This document shows positions 9,041-18,854 of a DNA stretch of 64,000 nucleotides, one piece after another (the stretch's first letter is position 1; each line of letters opens with the position of its first letter). The notes below the pieces were generated by a model that searched no databases, was not told where the DNA came from, and worked only from the letters and a program-made list of their open reading frames with translations. Location of the stretch: positions 3,968,001-4,032,000 of the forward strand of contig NZ_JBHSWE010000001.1 of the NCBI RefSeq assembly GCF_042661465.1, read 5' to 3'. Position numbers and translations under genes: made by a program. The stretch is from Marinobacterium_A aestuariivivens. GTDB taxonomy: Bacteria > Pseudomonadota > Gammaproteobacteria > Pseudomonadales > Balneatricaceae.

Positions 9041-10619
9041 TCAGATTTCGCGGCGGCTCATCTGATCGGCAATGTAGTCCGCCTGGCGGATGGCCAGGGC
9101 GACGATGGTGAGGGTCGGATTCTCGGTGCCGCTGGTGGTGAACTGGCTGCCGTCCGAGACGAAGAGGTTCCTGATGTCGTGGCTCTGGCCCCATTTGTTG
9201 ACCACGCCGTCACGGGCCTTCTCGCTCATGCGGTTGGTGCCCATGTTGTGGCTGGCCGGGTAGGGCGGCAGGTAGTTGACCTTGGTCGCGCCGATCGACT
9301 CGAACAGCTCGGTGGAGCGGTCGTAGGCGTGGTTGCGCATCCGGGTGTCGTTGATATGGTCGGTCTTGTAGACCACCGGCACCGGCAGGCCGTACTGGTC
9401 CTTCTCGGTCGGGTGCAGGGTGACGTTGTTGGACTCGACCGGCATGTCCTCGCCGCAGATCCAGAAGCCGGCCATCTTGTCGTAGTTCGCAAGGGAGTCC
9501 GCCAGCTCCCGGCCCCAGCCGCTCTTGCCGGGATTCAGAAAGGCCGACATGAAGGGCAGGCCGAGATGGAGGATCTCCAGCTCGTAACCGGCCATGTGGC
9601 CGCGGCCGGGATCGTTGTCCTTCCACTCGTGGACGATGCCGGGCACCACGGTGCTCTTGTACATGTGCACCGGCTTTTCGAACTCGGCGTAGACGCCGCC
9701 GGTGGTGTGGGTCATGTAGTTCTGGCCGACCTGGCCGGAAGAGTTGGCCAGGCCGTCCGGGAACATCGACGAGGCGGAGTTGAGCAGCATGCGCGGCGAC
9801 TCGATGGAGTTGCCGGCCACCGCGACGACACGGGCCTTCTGCAACTGCTGGTTGCCGTCCTTGTCGGCATAGAGCACGCCGGTGACCTTGCCGGTCTTGT
9901 CGTGCTCGATGCGCAGTACCATCGACTGCGGCCTGACCTCGACATTGCCGGTGGCCTCGGCCTTCGGGATCTCGGTGTACATCGTCGACCACTTCGCGCC
10001 GATCTTGCAGCCCTGCATGCAGAAGCCGTTGACCTGACATGACGGCCTGCCGTCGCGGACCTCGGTGTTGATCGCCAGTGTGGCCTGTTCGCACCGCGCC
10101 GATGCGGCGTGCGCCCTCGGCGACCACCTTGTAGTGGCTGCTCTTGCCGTGGAAGGGCATGCCGGTGGCCTCGGTGCCGCAGACGCCCATCTTCTTCTCG
10201 GCCTTGACGTAGTAGGGCTCGAGCTCTTTCAGCGTGATCGGCCAGTCGAGCACGTTGGCGCCGGGTACCACGCCGTTGAGCGTCTTCATCCTGAACTCGT
10301 GCTCCTGGAAGCGCATCGCCACGCCGGCCCAGTGCACGGTGGCGCCGCCGACGCCCTTGACGATCCAGGCTGGCAGGTTGGGGAAGTCCTTCGCCAGCCG
10401 CGCCGGACCCTCGACGTAGCGCTTGTCGAGCCAGGAGATCTTGCCGAACATCTTCCACTCGTCGTTCTCGATATCGTCCAGCGTGAAGCGCTTGCCGGCT
10501 TCCAGCACCACCGATTTGATGCCTTTCTGCGCCAGTTCGTTGGCCAGGGTGCCGCCCCCGGCGCCGGAGCCGATGATCACCACCAGGCTGTCGTCGTTCA
10601 GATCGAATTTTGTTGTCAT
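9041..10619 (-). CDS. GMC-family FAD oxidoreductase (one frameshift)
   Basis: About 525 residues. The N-terminal Rossmann motif GSGAGGGTLANEL (~17-29) binds FAD, and the C-terminal HNMGTNRMS and GTENPTLTIVALA regions are typical of the GMC membrane-dehydrogenase large subunit (gluconate, sorbitol or alcohol dehydrogenases). The reading frame shifts near 10091-10099, where one extra base or two missing bases separate GARRIGAV from EQATLAINTE; unlike most breaks here it is not in a homopolymer. Its Tat-exported small subunit lies upstream at 10716. No cytochrome c subunit follows, so the electron acceptor is unclear. Confidence 0.85.
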
Positions 10620-10715
10620 TGTTTGCTTCTCCTGTCGGGTACAGCGAGCCGCTGCAACTCCTGAGAGGTCAGTAGTAAAGAGTGAGCGGTCAGTGGTAAG
10701 TGGTAAAAGCCCGCG

Positions 10716-11269
10716 TTACGACTTGCGGCTCGCGACTGACCAGTCACCGATATCCACTTCGTCGTAGCCGCGGTTGATGTAGCCGCCGTACTGCCAGGCC
10801 GAGCCGCCGTAGCCGAAGCGGGGCCAGAGGTCCGGGTTGTTGTAGATGCCCATCATCAGGTCGCCGCGCAGGCGCTGGAAGAAAGCGCCGTCCTCGATCG
10901 CGCGCAGGACCTGGACGCGGTCGCTCTCGTTGGCGACCTCGAGGTAGGGCTTGCCGAAGCGCTCGCGGCTGCGGCGGTCGAGGTCGTCGACGCCGTCCTT
11001 CAGGAGAGTCTTGAGTTCGCCGTCCTGTTCGGCTTTTTCGGCCAGCGGTGTCAGCACGGCGGCGTAGTATTTGTCCTCGAGGCTGTCGTGGGGGTAGATA
11101 TCGCGGGCCATGCGCAGCAGGGTGGCGCTGGCCTGTTCGCCGACGGCTCTGGCGGCCCAGGTCGTGGCGCTGAGCAGGCTCGAGCCGAGGGCGCCAATGC
11201 CGACGGCGGCGACACCGCTGCGTGCCGGAAGCGGCGGCGGCTGAGGTTGGGGCTTTTATTGTTGTTCAT
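10716..11269 (-). CDS. Gluconate 2-dehydrogenase subunit 3-like, Tat signal (one frameshift)
   Basis: About 184 residues when rebuilt. The start at 11269 gives MNNNKSPNLSRRRF; adding one base near 11226 continues as ARSGVAAVGIGALG, a twin-arginine signal peptide. The mature part (GIYNNPDLWPRFGYGGSAW) matches the subunit-3 family, which partners GMC dehydrogenases and carries them through the Tat system. It lies directly upstream of the GMC gene on the same strand. Confidence 0.8.
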
Positions 11270-11321
11270 CGTTGATACTCCCTTGGATACCCGGCAGGCC
11301 GGGCCTGTTATTGTTCGGGGG

Positions 11322-12050
11322 TTATTGTTGTGTCTGCCAGGCCTGCAGACAGCCGGCGAAGAGGTCCTGCGTCCGCTCGAGCAACGAGTCACCCGACCCG
11401 GGCAGCAGTTCGGCCAGCTGCACATGCAGGCTGTCGTCGATATGGGCGTCGAGACCGCAGTGGCGATAGAAGGCATTGCCCATGCGCCACAGGGTCGCGA
11501 GGTCCTCGTCGACCAGGATCACCGCATGGGCCAGCACCGCGAACTCGTCCTGGGCCGCGCCGGTGGCCGGTGCCATCTTGCGCCAGCGCTGGGCGGTGCC
11601 GGCGAGCTTGCGGCCGTCGACCACCAGGTTGTAGTCGCCGTCGCAGAAGGCGCCCTCGACCGAAGCGCAGTAGGCCTCGATGCCGAGGCTGCGCAGGCAG
11701 TCGATCAGCGGATCGCACAGCCTCAGGTAGCTGTCGCGGATCGCACCGTCGACGCGGCGCTGGCGAAAGGCCAGAGCGACGTTGAGCAGCCCCGGCGCCT
11801 GGGGCGTCAGGTCGCCCCCGGTCTCGCGCACGATCACCGGCCAGTCCTGTTGCCCGAGTGCCTCGCAGGCCCGCTCGAAACCCGGCTTGTGGGTCAGGCT
11901 CCGCGGCACCACGATGGCACGCCGGCAGCGCCAGATCACGAAGCCGGCCGGCTGTTCCCCGCTGACGACGGACTGCAGCAGGTCCATCTCCCGGCGCAGC
12001 CCCTCGCGGGGATCGAGTACGGTGTCGTGCAGGGCGGACTGGCGGTTCAT
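11322..12050 (-). CDS. Lipoate-protein ligase/transferase family protein
   Basis: A 242-residue protein of the biotin/lipoate A/B ligase fold, with an RxxGGD-like stretch (RETGGDLTPQAPGLLNV) and a lipoate-pocket region (EGAFCDGDYNLVVDGRKLAGTAQRW). It is expected to attach lipoate (or octanoate) to a lysine of a carrier domain. It follows the free E2 catalytic gene by five bases, and the operon encodes a stand-alone lipoyl domain, so that protein is the obvious substrate. A dedicated lipoylation gene in an acetoin-type operon suggests the free domain is poorly served by housekeeping LipA/LipB. Ligase versus amidotransferase activity cannot be told apart. Confidence 0.8.
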   Translation of the reverse strand: MNRQSALHDTVLDPREGLRREMDLLQSVVSGEQPAGFVIWRCRRAIVVPRSLTHKPGFERACEALGQQDWPVIVRETGGDLTPQAPGLLNVALAFRQRRVDGAIRDSYLRLCDPLIDCLRSLGIEAYCASVEGAFCDGDYNLVVDGRKLAGTAQRWRKMAPATGAAQDEFAVLAHAVILVDEDLATLWRMGNAFYRHCGLDAHIDDSLHVQLAELLPGSGDSLLERTQDLFAGCLQAWQTQQ

Positions 12051-12055
12051 GATCT

Positions 12056-12751
12056 TTACCCCTGTTCGATCTGCTTGCAGAGGTCGCCGAGGAAGTCGGC
12101 CGCCGGTGCGCCGTCGAGGGCACGGTGGTCGAAGCTCAGCGACAGGCCCATGATCCGGCGCGGGGCGATCTCGCCGCTGTCCAGCACCCAGGGGCGCAGG
12201 CGGGTTTCGCCGATGCCGAGGATGGCGATCTGCGGCAGGTTCACGATCGGCGTGAAATGGCGTACCCGGGACAGCCCGAGGTTGCTGATCGTGAAGGTGC
12301 CGCCGGTCATCTCCGGCACGCTGAGCTTGCCGCTGCGGGCGCGCTGCTGCAGCTCGCGCCGGGCGGCGCTGCGGTCCATCAGCGAGAAGTTGCCGGCATC
12401 GAAGATCGCCGGGGCGACCAGGGTGTTGTTGGGCAGCGCCATCGCGAGGCTCAGGTGGACCTTCGGGTCGAGCCGGATCTCGCGCCCCTCGACACGGCCG
12501 TTCAGGGCGGGATGGCGCCCGAGCACCGCGACGACGGCATGGGCGATCAGGTCCTCGACCGAGACCTTGACGCCCTGGTCGGCCAGGCGCGCCTTGGTCT
12601 CGAACAGGGCGGTGGCGTCGCAGTCGGCGTGGTGCGTCAGCTGAGCGGCCTCATCGAGACTCTTGCGCATGTTGTCCGCGATCATGCCGCGAACCCCTTT
12701 GAGCGGGATCACATGCACCGCATCGGCCAGGTCGGTTTTCATTATTGTCAT
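12056..12751 (-). CDS. Stand-alone E2 acyltransferase catalytic domain
   Basis: A 231-residue 2-oxoacid dehydrogenase acyltransferase core. It starts right at the catalytic domain (LKGVRGMIADNM) and ends with the active-site DHRALDG (usual DHRxxDG). It has no lipoyl domain and no E1/E3-binding domain, which in ordinary AcoC or PDH E2 proteins add ~150-200 residues. The lipoyl domain is a separate gene at 12972. The start at 12751 has a GGAG site. No frameshift can explain the missing domain, because 220 bp of repeat-containing DNA separate the two genes. Confidence 0.85.
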   Translation of the reverse strand: MTIMKTDLADAVHVIPLKGVRGMIADNMRKSLDEAAQLTHHADCDATALFETKARLADQGVKVSVEDLIAHAVVAVLGRHPALNGRVEGREIRLDPKVHLSLAMALPNNTLVAPAIFDAGNFSLMDRSAARRELQQRARSGKLSVPEMTGGTFTISNLGLSRVRHFTPIVNLPQIAILGIGETRLRPWVLDSGEIAPRRIMGLSLSFDHRALDGAPAADFLGDLCKQIEQG

Positions 12752-12803
12752 CGTTATTCTCCGCTAATTCATCCGGCAACTCGATTCCGTGCGTTCAGAG
12801 GGG

Positions 12804-12939
12804 CCGGGCATGGACTAAGCCGCGCACAGGGACGTGCGCAACAGGCCGTAGTGACAGCGAGCTAAGCCATGGATGGCTTGTGTGCAGAAAATGCAGGAGC
12901 AATTTTCTGTGTAACTCCGGCCTGCGTGACCATGCCCGG
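12804..12939. repeat. Dispersed structured repeat, copy 1
   Basis: Terminal inverted repeats CCGGGCATGG (12804-12813) and CCATGCCCGG (12930-12939) enclose a ~45 bp block shared nearly exactly with 22729-22815 (ACTAAGCCGCGCACAGGG onwards). This copy also carries the AATTTTC hairpin (12884-12909). It sits between the E2 catalytic and lipoyl-domain genes of one operon. Confidence 0.65.
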
Positions 12940-12971
12940 CTCCGGCTTGGACGAATGCTGCCGGTCCAGGC

Positions 12972-13205
12972 TCAGCCGATATGGCCGATCAGGTCACCCT
13001 TGGCGACCACCTCGTCGACATCCCGGGCGATCTGCAGGGTGCCGCTGGCCGGAGCTTCCAGTTCGTACTGGATCTTCTGCACCATCAGCTCGGCGATGAC
13101 GTCGCCGGCCTGGACCGCGCCGCCGTCGCTGGCCAGCCAGGAGGTGATGACCGCCTCGCTGTCCTCTTCCCAGAGGGTTTCGGGTACGCGTACTTCTATA
13201 GACAT
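12972..13205 (-). CDS. Free lipoyl-domain protein
   Basis: A 77-residue protein starting MSIEVRVPETLW; the whole protein is one biotinyl/lipoyl domain. The modified lysine is in AELMVQKIQYELEAP, where K follows VQ at the beta-turn. The ATG at 13205 sits directly after the E1 beta stop (TAAGATG), so translation is coupled. It takes the place of the N-terminal lipoyl arm of an AcoC/PDH E2 and would shuttle the acyl group between E1, the free E2 core and an E3 encoded elsewhere. Confidence 0.9.
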   Translation of the reverse strand: MSIEVRVPETLWEEDSEAVITSWLASDGGAVQAGDVIAELMVQKIQYELEAPASGTLQIARDVDEVVAKGDLIGHIG

Positions 13206-13206
13206 C

Positions 13207-14226
13207 TTAGTGGCTCTCCATTTTTTCAAAGGCTGCGATGATCTTGTCTGCATTCGGCAACGCCCACTGCTCCATCGGGCGGGTGAACGGGATCGGGATG
13301 TCCGGGTAGGCCACCCGCTGCGGGGCGGCCTTGAGCGGCACGCCCTGCTCGACCACGGAGCTGATGATCTCGCCGCTCATGCCATAGCTGTGGTAGTCCT
13401 CGTCGACGACGATCAGGCGGCCGGTCTTGCGTACCGAGGCGATGATGGCCTCGCGGTCCAGCGGCACCAGGGATCTCAGATCCAGCACTTCGGCGCTGAC
13501 ACCGCGCTCGGCGAGCTGGCGCGCGGCTTTGAGGCCGTGGTGGACGCCCGAGGTGATGCCGACGATGGTGACGTCGCTGCCTTCGCGCACCACCGCGGCC
13601 TTGCCGATCGGTATCTCGTAGGCCTCTTCCGGCACGTGGACGATGGCGTCCTTCTCGGTGCCGAGCCAGCCCATGCCCTGCAGCGCCTTGTGGAACATGA
13701 AGATCACCGGGTTGTTGTCGCGGATCGCCGCGGTCATCAGCCCCTTGGCGTCGTAGGCGTTGGACGGCGCCACCACCTTCATGCCGGGCAGGTGGGCGAA
13801 GGTCGCGTGCAGGCACTGGGAGTGCTGGCCGGCATCCGAGTAGCCGCCGCCGGTCGAGGTCATCAGCACCACCGGGACCTGCACCTCACCGCCGGAGAAA
13901 TAGGTGTTCTTGGCCATCAGGTTGTAGATGGCGTCGAAGCAGACGCCGAAGAAGTCGACGAACATCAGCTCGACGATCGGGCGCATGCCGTCGGACGCGG
14001 CGCCGACCGCGGCGCCCATGAAGGCGGTCTCCGAGATCGGGGTGTCGCGCACCCGCTCGGCGCCGAACTCCTCATGGAGGCCGCGGGTGTTGCCGAAGAC
14101 GCCGCCGAGCGGGCCTATGTCCTCGCCCATCACGAACACCCGCTCGTCGATGCGCATCTCCTGGGCGATCGCCTCGGCCATGGCGCGGGCGATGGTCAGT
14201 TTTCTCTCTTTGGTGGCAACAGTCAT
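13207..14226 (-). CDS. acoB: Acetoin/pyruvate dehydrogenase E1 beta subunit
   Basis: A 339-residue transketolase-like beta subunit. The opening (ARAMAEAIAQEM, VFVMGEDIGPLGGVF) and the GFVGAA-type and FTRPMEQWALPNADKI C-terminal regions match AcoB/PdhB. With E1 alpha it forms the thiamine-diphosphate enzyme that cleaves acetoin (or decarboxylates a 2-oxoacid). It lies between butanediol dehydrogenase and the lipoyl protein in the same operon. The acetoin assignment rests on the AcoR-type regulator and butanediol dehydrogenase. Confidence 0.85.
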   Translation of the reverse strand: MTVATKERKLTIARAMAEAIAQEMRIDERVFVMGEDIGPLGGVFGNTRGLHEEFGAERVRDTPISETAFMGAAVGAASDGMRPIVELMFVDFFGVCFDAIYNLMAKNTYFSGGEVQVPVVLMTSTGGGYSDAGQHSQCLHATFAHLPGMKVVAPSNAYDAKGLMTAAIRDNNPVIFMFHKALQGMGWLGTEKDAIVHVPEEAYEIPIGKAAVVREGSDVTIVGITSGVHHGLKAARQLAERGVSAEVLDLRSLVPLDREAIIASVRKTGRLIVVDEDYHSYGMSGEIISSVVEQGVPLKAAPQRVAYPDIPIPFTRPMEQWALPNADKIIAAFEKMESH

Positions 14227-14260
14227 GGCGTTGCTCCTTTCATTCTTGTTATGACGGGAT

Positions 14261-15352
14261 TCACGACGCGACCGCAAGGTCGGGCGTGACGATGATCTTG
14301 ACGTTTTCGTCCTTGTTGTTGGCCAGCTCCTCGAAACCGCGGTCGAGAATGTCGGCCAGCTCGATGCGGCCGGTGATCAGCGGCCGCACGTCGAGGCGGC
14401 CGTCGTCGATCAGCGCGATGACGTCGGCGAACTCGCCGTTGTAGGCCAGCGAGCCGATCACCTGCTTCTCGGTCGAGACGATGTCGAAGAAATTGAAGTC
14501 GCTGGGCTCCTCGAAGATGCCGACCATCACCGCCTTGCCGGCCTTGCGGATGACATCGAGCGCGAGCTTGGCGGTGGACTTGTGGCCGATGCACTCGAAC
14601 GACACCGGGGCGCCGTAGCCGCCGGTCAGGGCCTTGATCTCGGCTACGACGTCGCACTCGTTCGGATCCAGTACCCGGGTGGCGCCGACCTCCAGGGCCT
14701 TGCGCTTGCGCGCCGACGACATCTCCAGGGCGATGACCCGGGCGGCGCCGGCGGCCTTGGCGCACATGATGGTGCACAGACCGATGGTGCCGGCCCCGAC
14801 CACCACCACGGTCTCGCCGACCAGGCTGCCGGCCTTCTTGACCGCGTGCATGCCGACGGCCAGCGGCTCGATCAGGGCGCCGGCCTCGGTCGGGAAATTC
14901 TCGGGCAGCTTGTAGAGCAGGTTGGCCGGCACGTTGACGTACTCGGCGAAGGCGCCGTTGTTCATCAGGCCGGTGAAGGCCAGGTTCTCGCAGATGTTGT
15001 AGAGCCCCTGCTCGCAGTACCAGCACTGGCCGCAATGCTGACAGGCATCGGCGGCGACCCGCTCGCCCGGCTCGAAGCCGGCGACGCCCTCGCCGAGGGC
15101 GACGATCTCGCCGCTGAATTCGTGGCCGAGGATGCACTGGCCCTTGAGGCCGGTCAGCGGGTGGGCCTGGTCCACCGGTATGAACACCGGTCCCGCCAGG
15201 TATTCGTGCAGATCGGAGCCGCAGATGCCGCACCAGTGCACCTTGATCTGGACCCAGCCGGGCCCGGGCGCCGCCGGCAGCGGCACGTCCTCGAGCCGGA
15301 TGTCGCGCCGGCCGTGCCAGACCGCGGCTTTCATCGAATGTGCTTGGCTCAT
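14261..15352 (-). CDS. 2,3-butanediol dehydrogenase, zinc alcohol dehydrogenase type
   Basis: A 363-residue medium-chain dehydrogenase. Catalytic zinc ligands are in HWCGICGSDLHEY and GHEFSGE; the structural zinc cysteines lie in CQHCGQCWYCEQG; the NAD-binding GAGTIG is near residue 185. It closely resembles (R,R)-butanediol dehydrogenases that turn 2,3-butanediol into acetoin. The start at 15352 follows an AGGAGG site. Its position between the E1 alpha and E1 beta genes makes a 2,3-butanediol to acetoin to acetyl-CoA plus acetaldehyde route likely. Confidence 0.85.
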   Translation of the reverse strand: MSQAHSMKAAVWHGRRDIRLEDVPLPAAPGPGWVQIKVHWCGICGSDLHEYLAGPVFIPVDQAHPLTGLKGQCILGHEFSGEIVALGEGVAGFEPGERVAADACQHCGQCWYCEQGLYNICENLAFTGLMNNGAFAEYVNVPANLLYKLPENFPTEAGALIEPLAVGMHAVKKAGSLVGETVVVVGAGTIGLCTIMCAKAAGAARVIALEMSSARKRKALEVGATRVLDPNECDVVAEIKALTGGYGAPVSFECIGHKSTAKLALDVIRKAGKAVMVGIFEEPSDFNFFDIVSTEKQVIGSLAYNGEFADVIALIDDGRLDVRPLITGRIELADILDRGFEELANNKDENVKIIVTPDLAVAS

Positions 15353-15387
15353 TGCTTGTCCCTCCTGTTCTAGAAGCCCGGAAATCC

Positions 15388-16373
15388 TCAAACGAACACC
15401 TTCTCCAGCGCCTCTTCCGGCGCCGGGTAGGCACTGTCGCGGGCGAAGGCGATGGCGGCGTCGACGCGGGCGCGGCTGCGCTCGACCAGGGCCGCGTCCT
15501 TGGCGTCGCTCCAGCCCTCGCAGGTCTTGAGGTGATCGAGCAGTTTCGGGATCGGGTCCTTGGCGAAGAGGGCGTCCTTCTCGCCCTCGGGACGGTAGCC
15601 CTCGGCATCGCCCATGAAGTGGCCGGCCAGGCGGTAGGTCTCGATCTCGATCAGCGAGGGACCTTCGCCGCGGCGGGCACGGGCGATGGCTTCGCCGGCG
15701 ACCTCGAAGATCGCCAGCGGGTCGTTGCCGGGAATGAAGTGGCCGGGCATGCCGTAGGCGGCGGCGCGCTGGTCGTTGCGTTCGATGGCGGTGGAGGCGG
15801 TCTTGGCGACCGAGATGCCCCAGGCGTTGTCTTCGATCACGAACACCACCGGCAGCTTCCAGACCGCGGCCAGGTTCAGGGACTCATGGAAGGCGCCCTG
15901 GTTGGCGGCGCCCTCGCCGAGGAAGGCCACCGCGACGCCGTCCCTGCGCTGCAGCTGGCGCGACAGGGCGGCGCCGACCGCCGGGCCCATGCCCTGGGCG
16001 ATGATGCCGGAACAGGAGAAGTTCACCCTGGGGTCGAAGATGTGCATGTGGCCGCCGCGACCGCCCGAGAGGCCGGTTTTCTTGCCGAAGATCTCGGCCG
16101 CCATGCGGTCGAGATCGACCCCTTGGCGATGGCGACATGGTGCGGGCGGTGGGTCGAGGTGACGATATCGGACGGCTCGAGGTGGGCGCAGACACCGACG
16201 GCGCAGGGCTCCTGACCGTTGGACAGGTGCATCTCGCCGGGAATAGGACCGTTGGCCATGTTGAAGGCGGGGGACTTGCCCTCCATGTAGATCTTCTCGA
16301 TGGATTCCTCGAAGTAGCGGCTGATGAGCATGTGCTCGTACATCCAGAGTTGCTGTTCTTTGCTGGGCTTCAT
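15388..16373 (-). CDS. acoA: Acetoin/pyruvate dehydrogenase E1 alpha subunit (one frameshift)
   Basis: About 328 residues when rebuilt. The thiamine-diphosphate motif GEGAANQGAFHES...NNAW is present as GEGAANQGAFHES and EDNAWG. The ATG at 16373 is preferred over the GTG at 16382 because GAGGAG lies eight bases upstream of it. The frame breaks in the C run 16119-16122; one added base restores AKGVDLDRMAAEIFGKKTG. This is the first gene of the operon, downstream of a sigma-54 promoter at 16423-16438. Confidence 0.85.
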
Positions 16374-16422
16374 GGAAACCACTCCTCTTATTCTTGATGG
16401 GGGTTGCGCTCATCCTGATTAG

Positions 16423-16438
16423 AGCAATGGCTGTGCCA
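16423..16438 (-). promoter_or_regulatory. Sigma-54 (-24/-12) promoter of the acetoin operon
   Basis: On the minus strand the sequence is TGGCACAGCCATTGCT, matching the consensus TGGCACG-N4-TTGCW with GG and GC exactly ten bases apart. It lies ~50 bp before the E1 alpha start. The divergent gene at 16796 is a sigma-54 activator, consistent with this promoter. Confidence 0.85.
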
Positions 16439-16502
16439 TGTTTGTAACCTATTGAAATAAAAGTTGTTTTTGATTCCGGGTGCCGTTGGCGACGAGGAGC
16501 CC

Positions 16503-16536
16503 GGGACGGACTGTCGCGGCTGTTGCGACAGACTGT
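16503..16536. repeat. GGGACGGACTGTCGC palindrome, copy 2 (possible activator site)
   Basis: The hairpin TGTCGC-N7-GCGACA (16512-16530) lies ~75 bp upstream of the sigma-54 promoter, where an AcoR enhancer site would be expected. The shared 15-mer at 7208 argues that it may instead be a dispersed repeat. Confidence 0.4.
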
Positions 16537-16570
16537 TGCAGCACTTGGCACACAGGGGCGGTAAAACGAC

Positions 16571-16688
16571 GGAGGATGGGAAGTGCGATGCAACCGTCTG
16601 AAAATTGACGTTACTTGCGCCGTATGGGCATCGCGAAACCCGTCATATCGATCGCAGTGCAGATCGATTGGTTTCGGTTGGCATTGCG
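16571..16688. repeat. ATCGATC-N8-GATCGAT repeat, copy 1
   Basis: The core palindrome is at 16647-16668, preceded by GCATCGCGAAACCCGTC and followed by TGGTTTCGGTTGGCA. Five such copies exist in the window. It lies between the acetoin operon promoter and acoR; the rest of this 422 bp gap holds the sigma-54 promoter and the palindrome at 16503. Confidence 0.65.
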
Positions 16689-16795
16689 CGATCCCGAAAC
16701 CACCGGGGCAATGCCCCCGTGGACATTGCAGTGACCTGAGGCCTATCATGGAGCTGATAATAAAAACCAGATGAGCGAAATTCGCCGATGATGCC

Positions 16796-18715
<1,920 letters not shown>

Positions 18716-18854
18716 TACCCTCAGCGACAAATCAGGGTTCCCCCGCCAACAATCCTTGTTTGCCCCCGGTTCTTATACTGGCTTCAATCTCCCCGCACGG
18801 CCTGTTCGCCGTGATACCCGGGGAGAGCCGACAAGAACAACCAAGGGGCATTTT

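Noticed and set aside
14582..15373. Plus-strand open frame of 263 codons opposite butanediol dehydrogenase
   Set aside because: It is antisense to a clearly conserved enzyme and has no recognisable motif or ribosome site.
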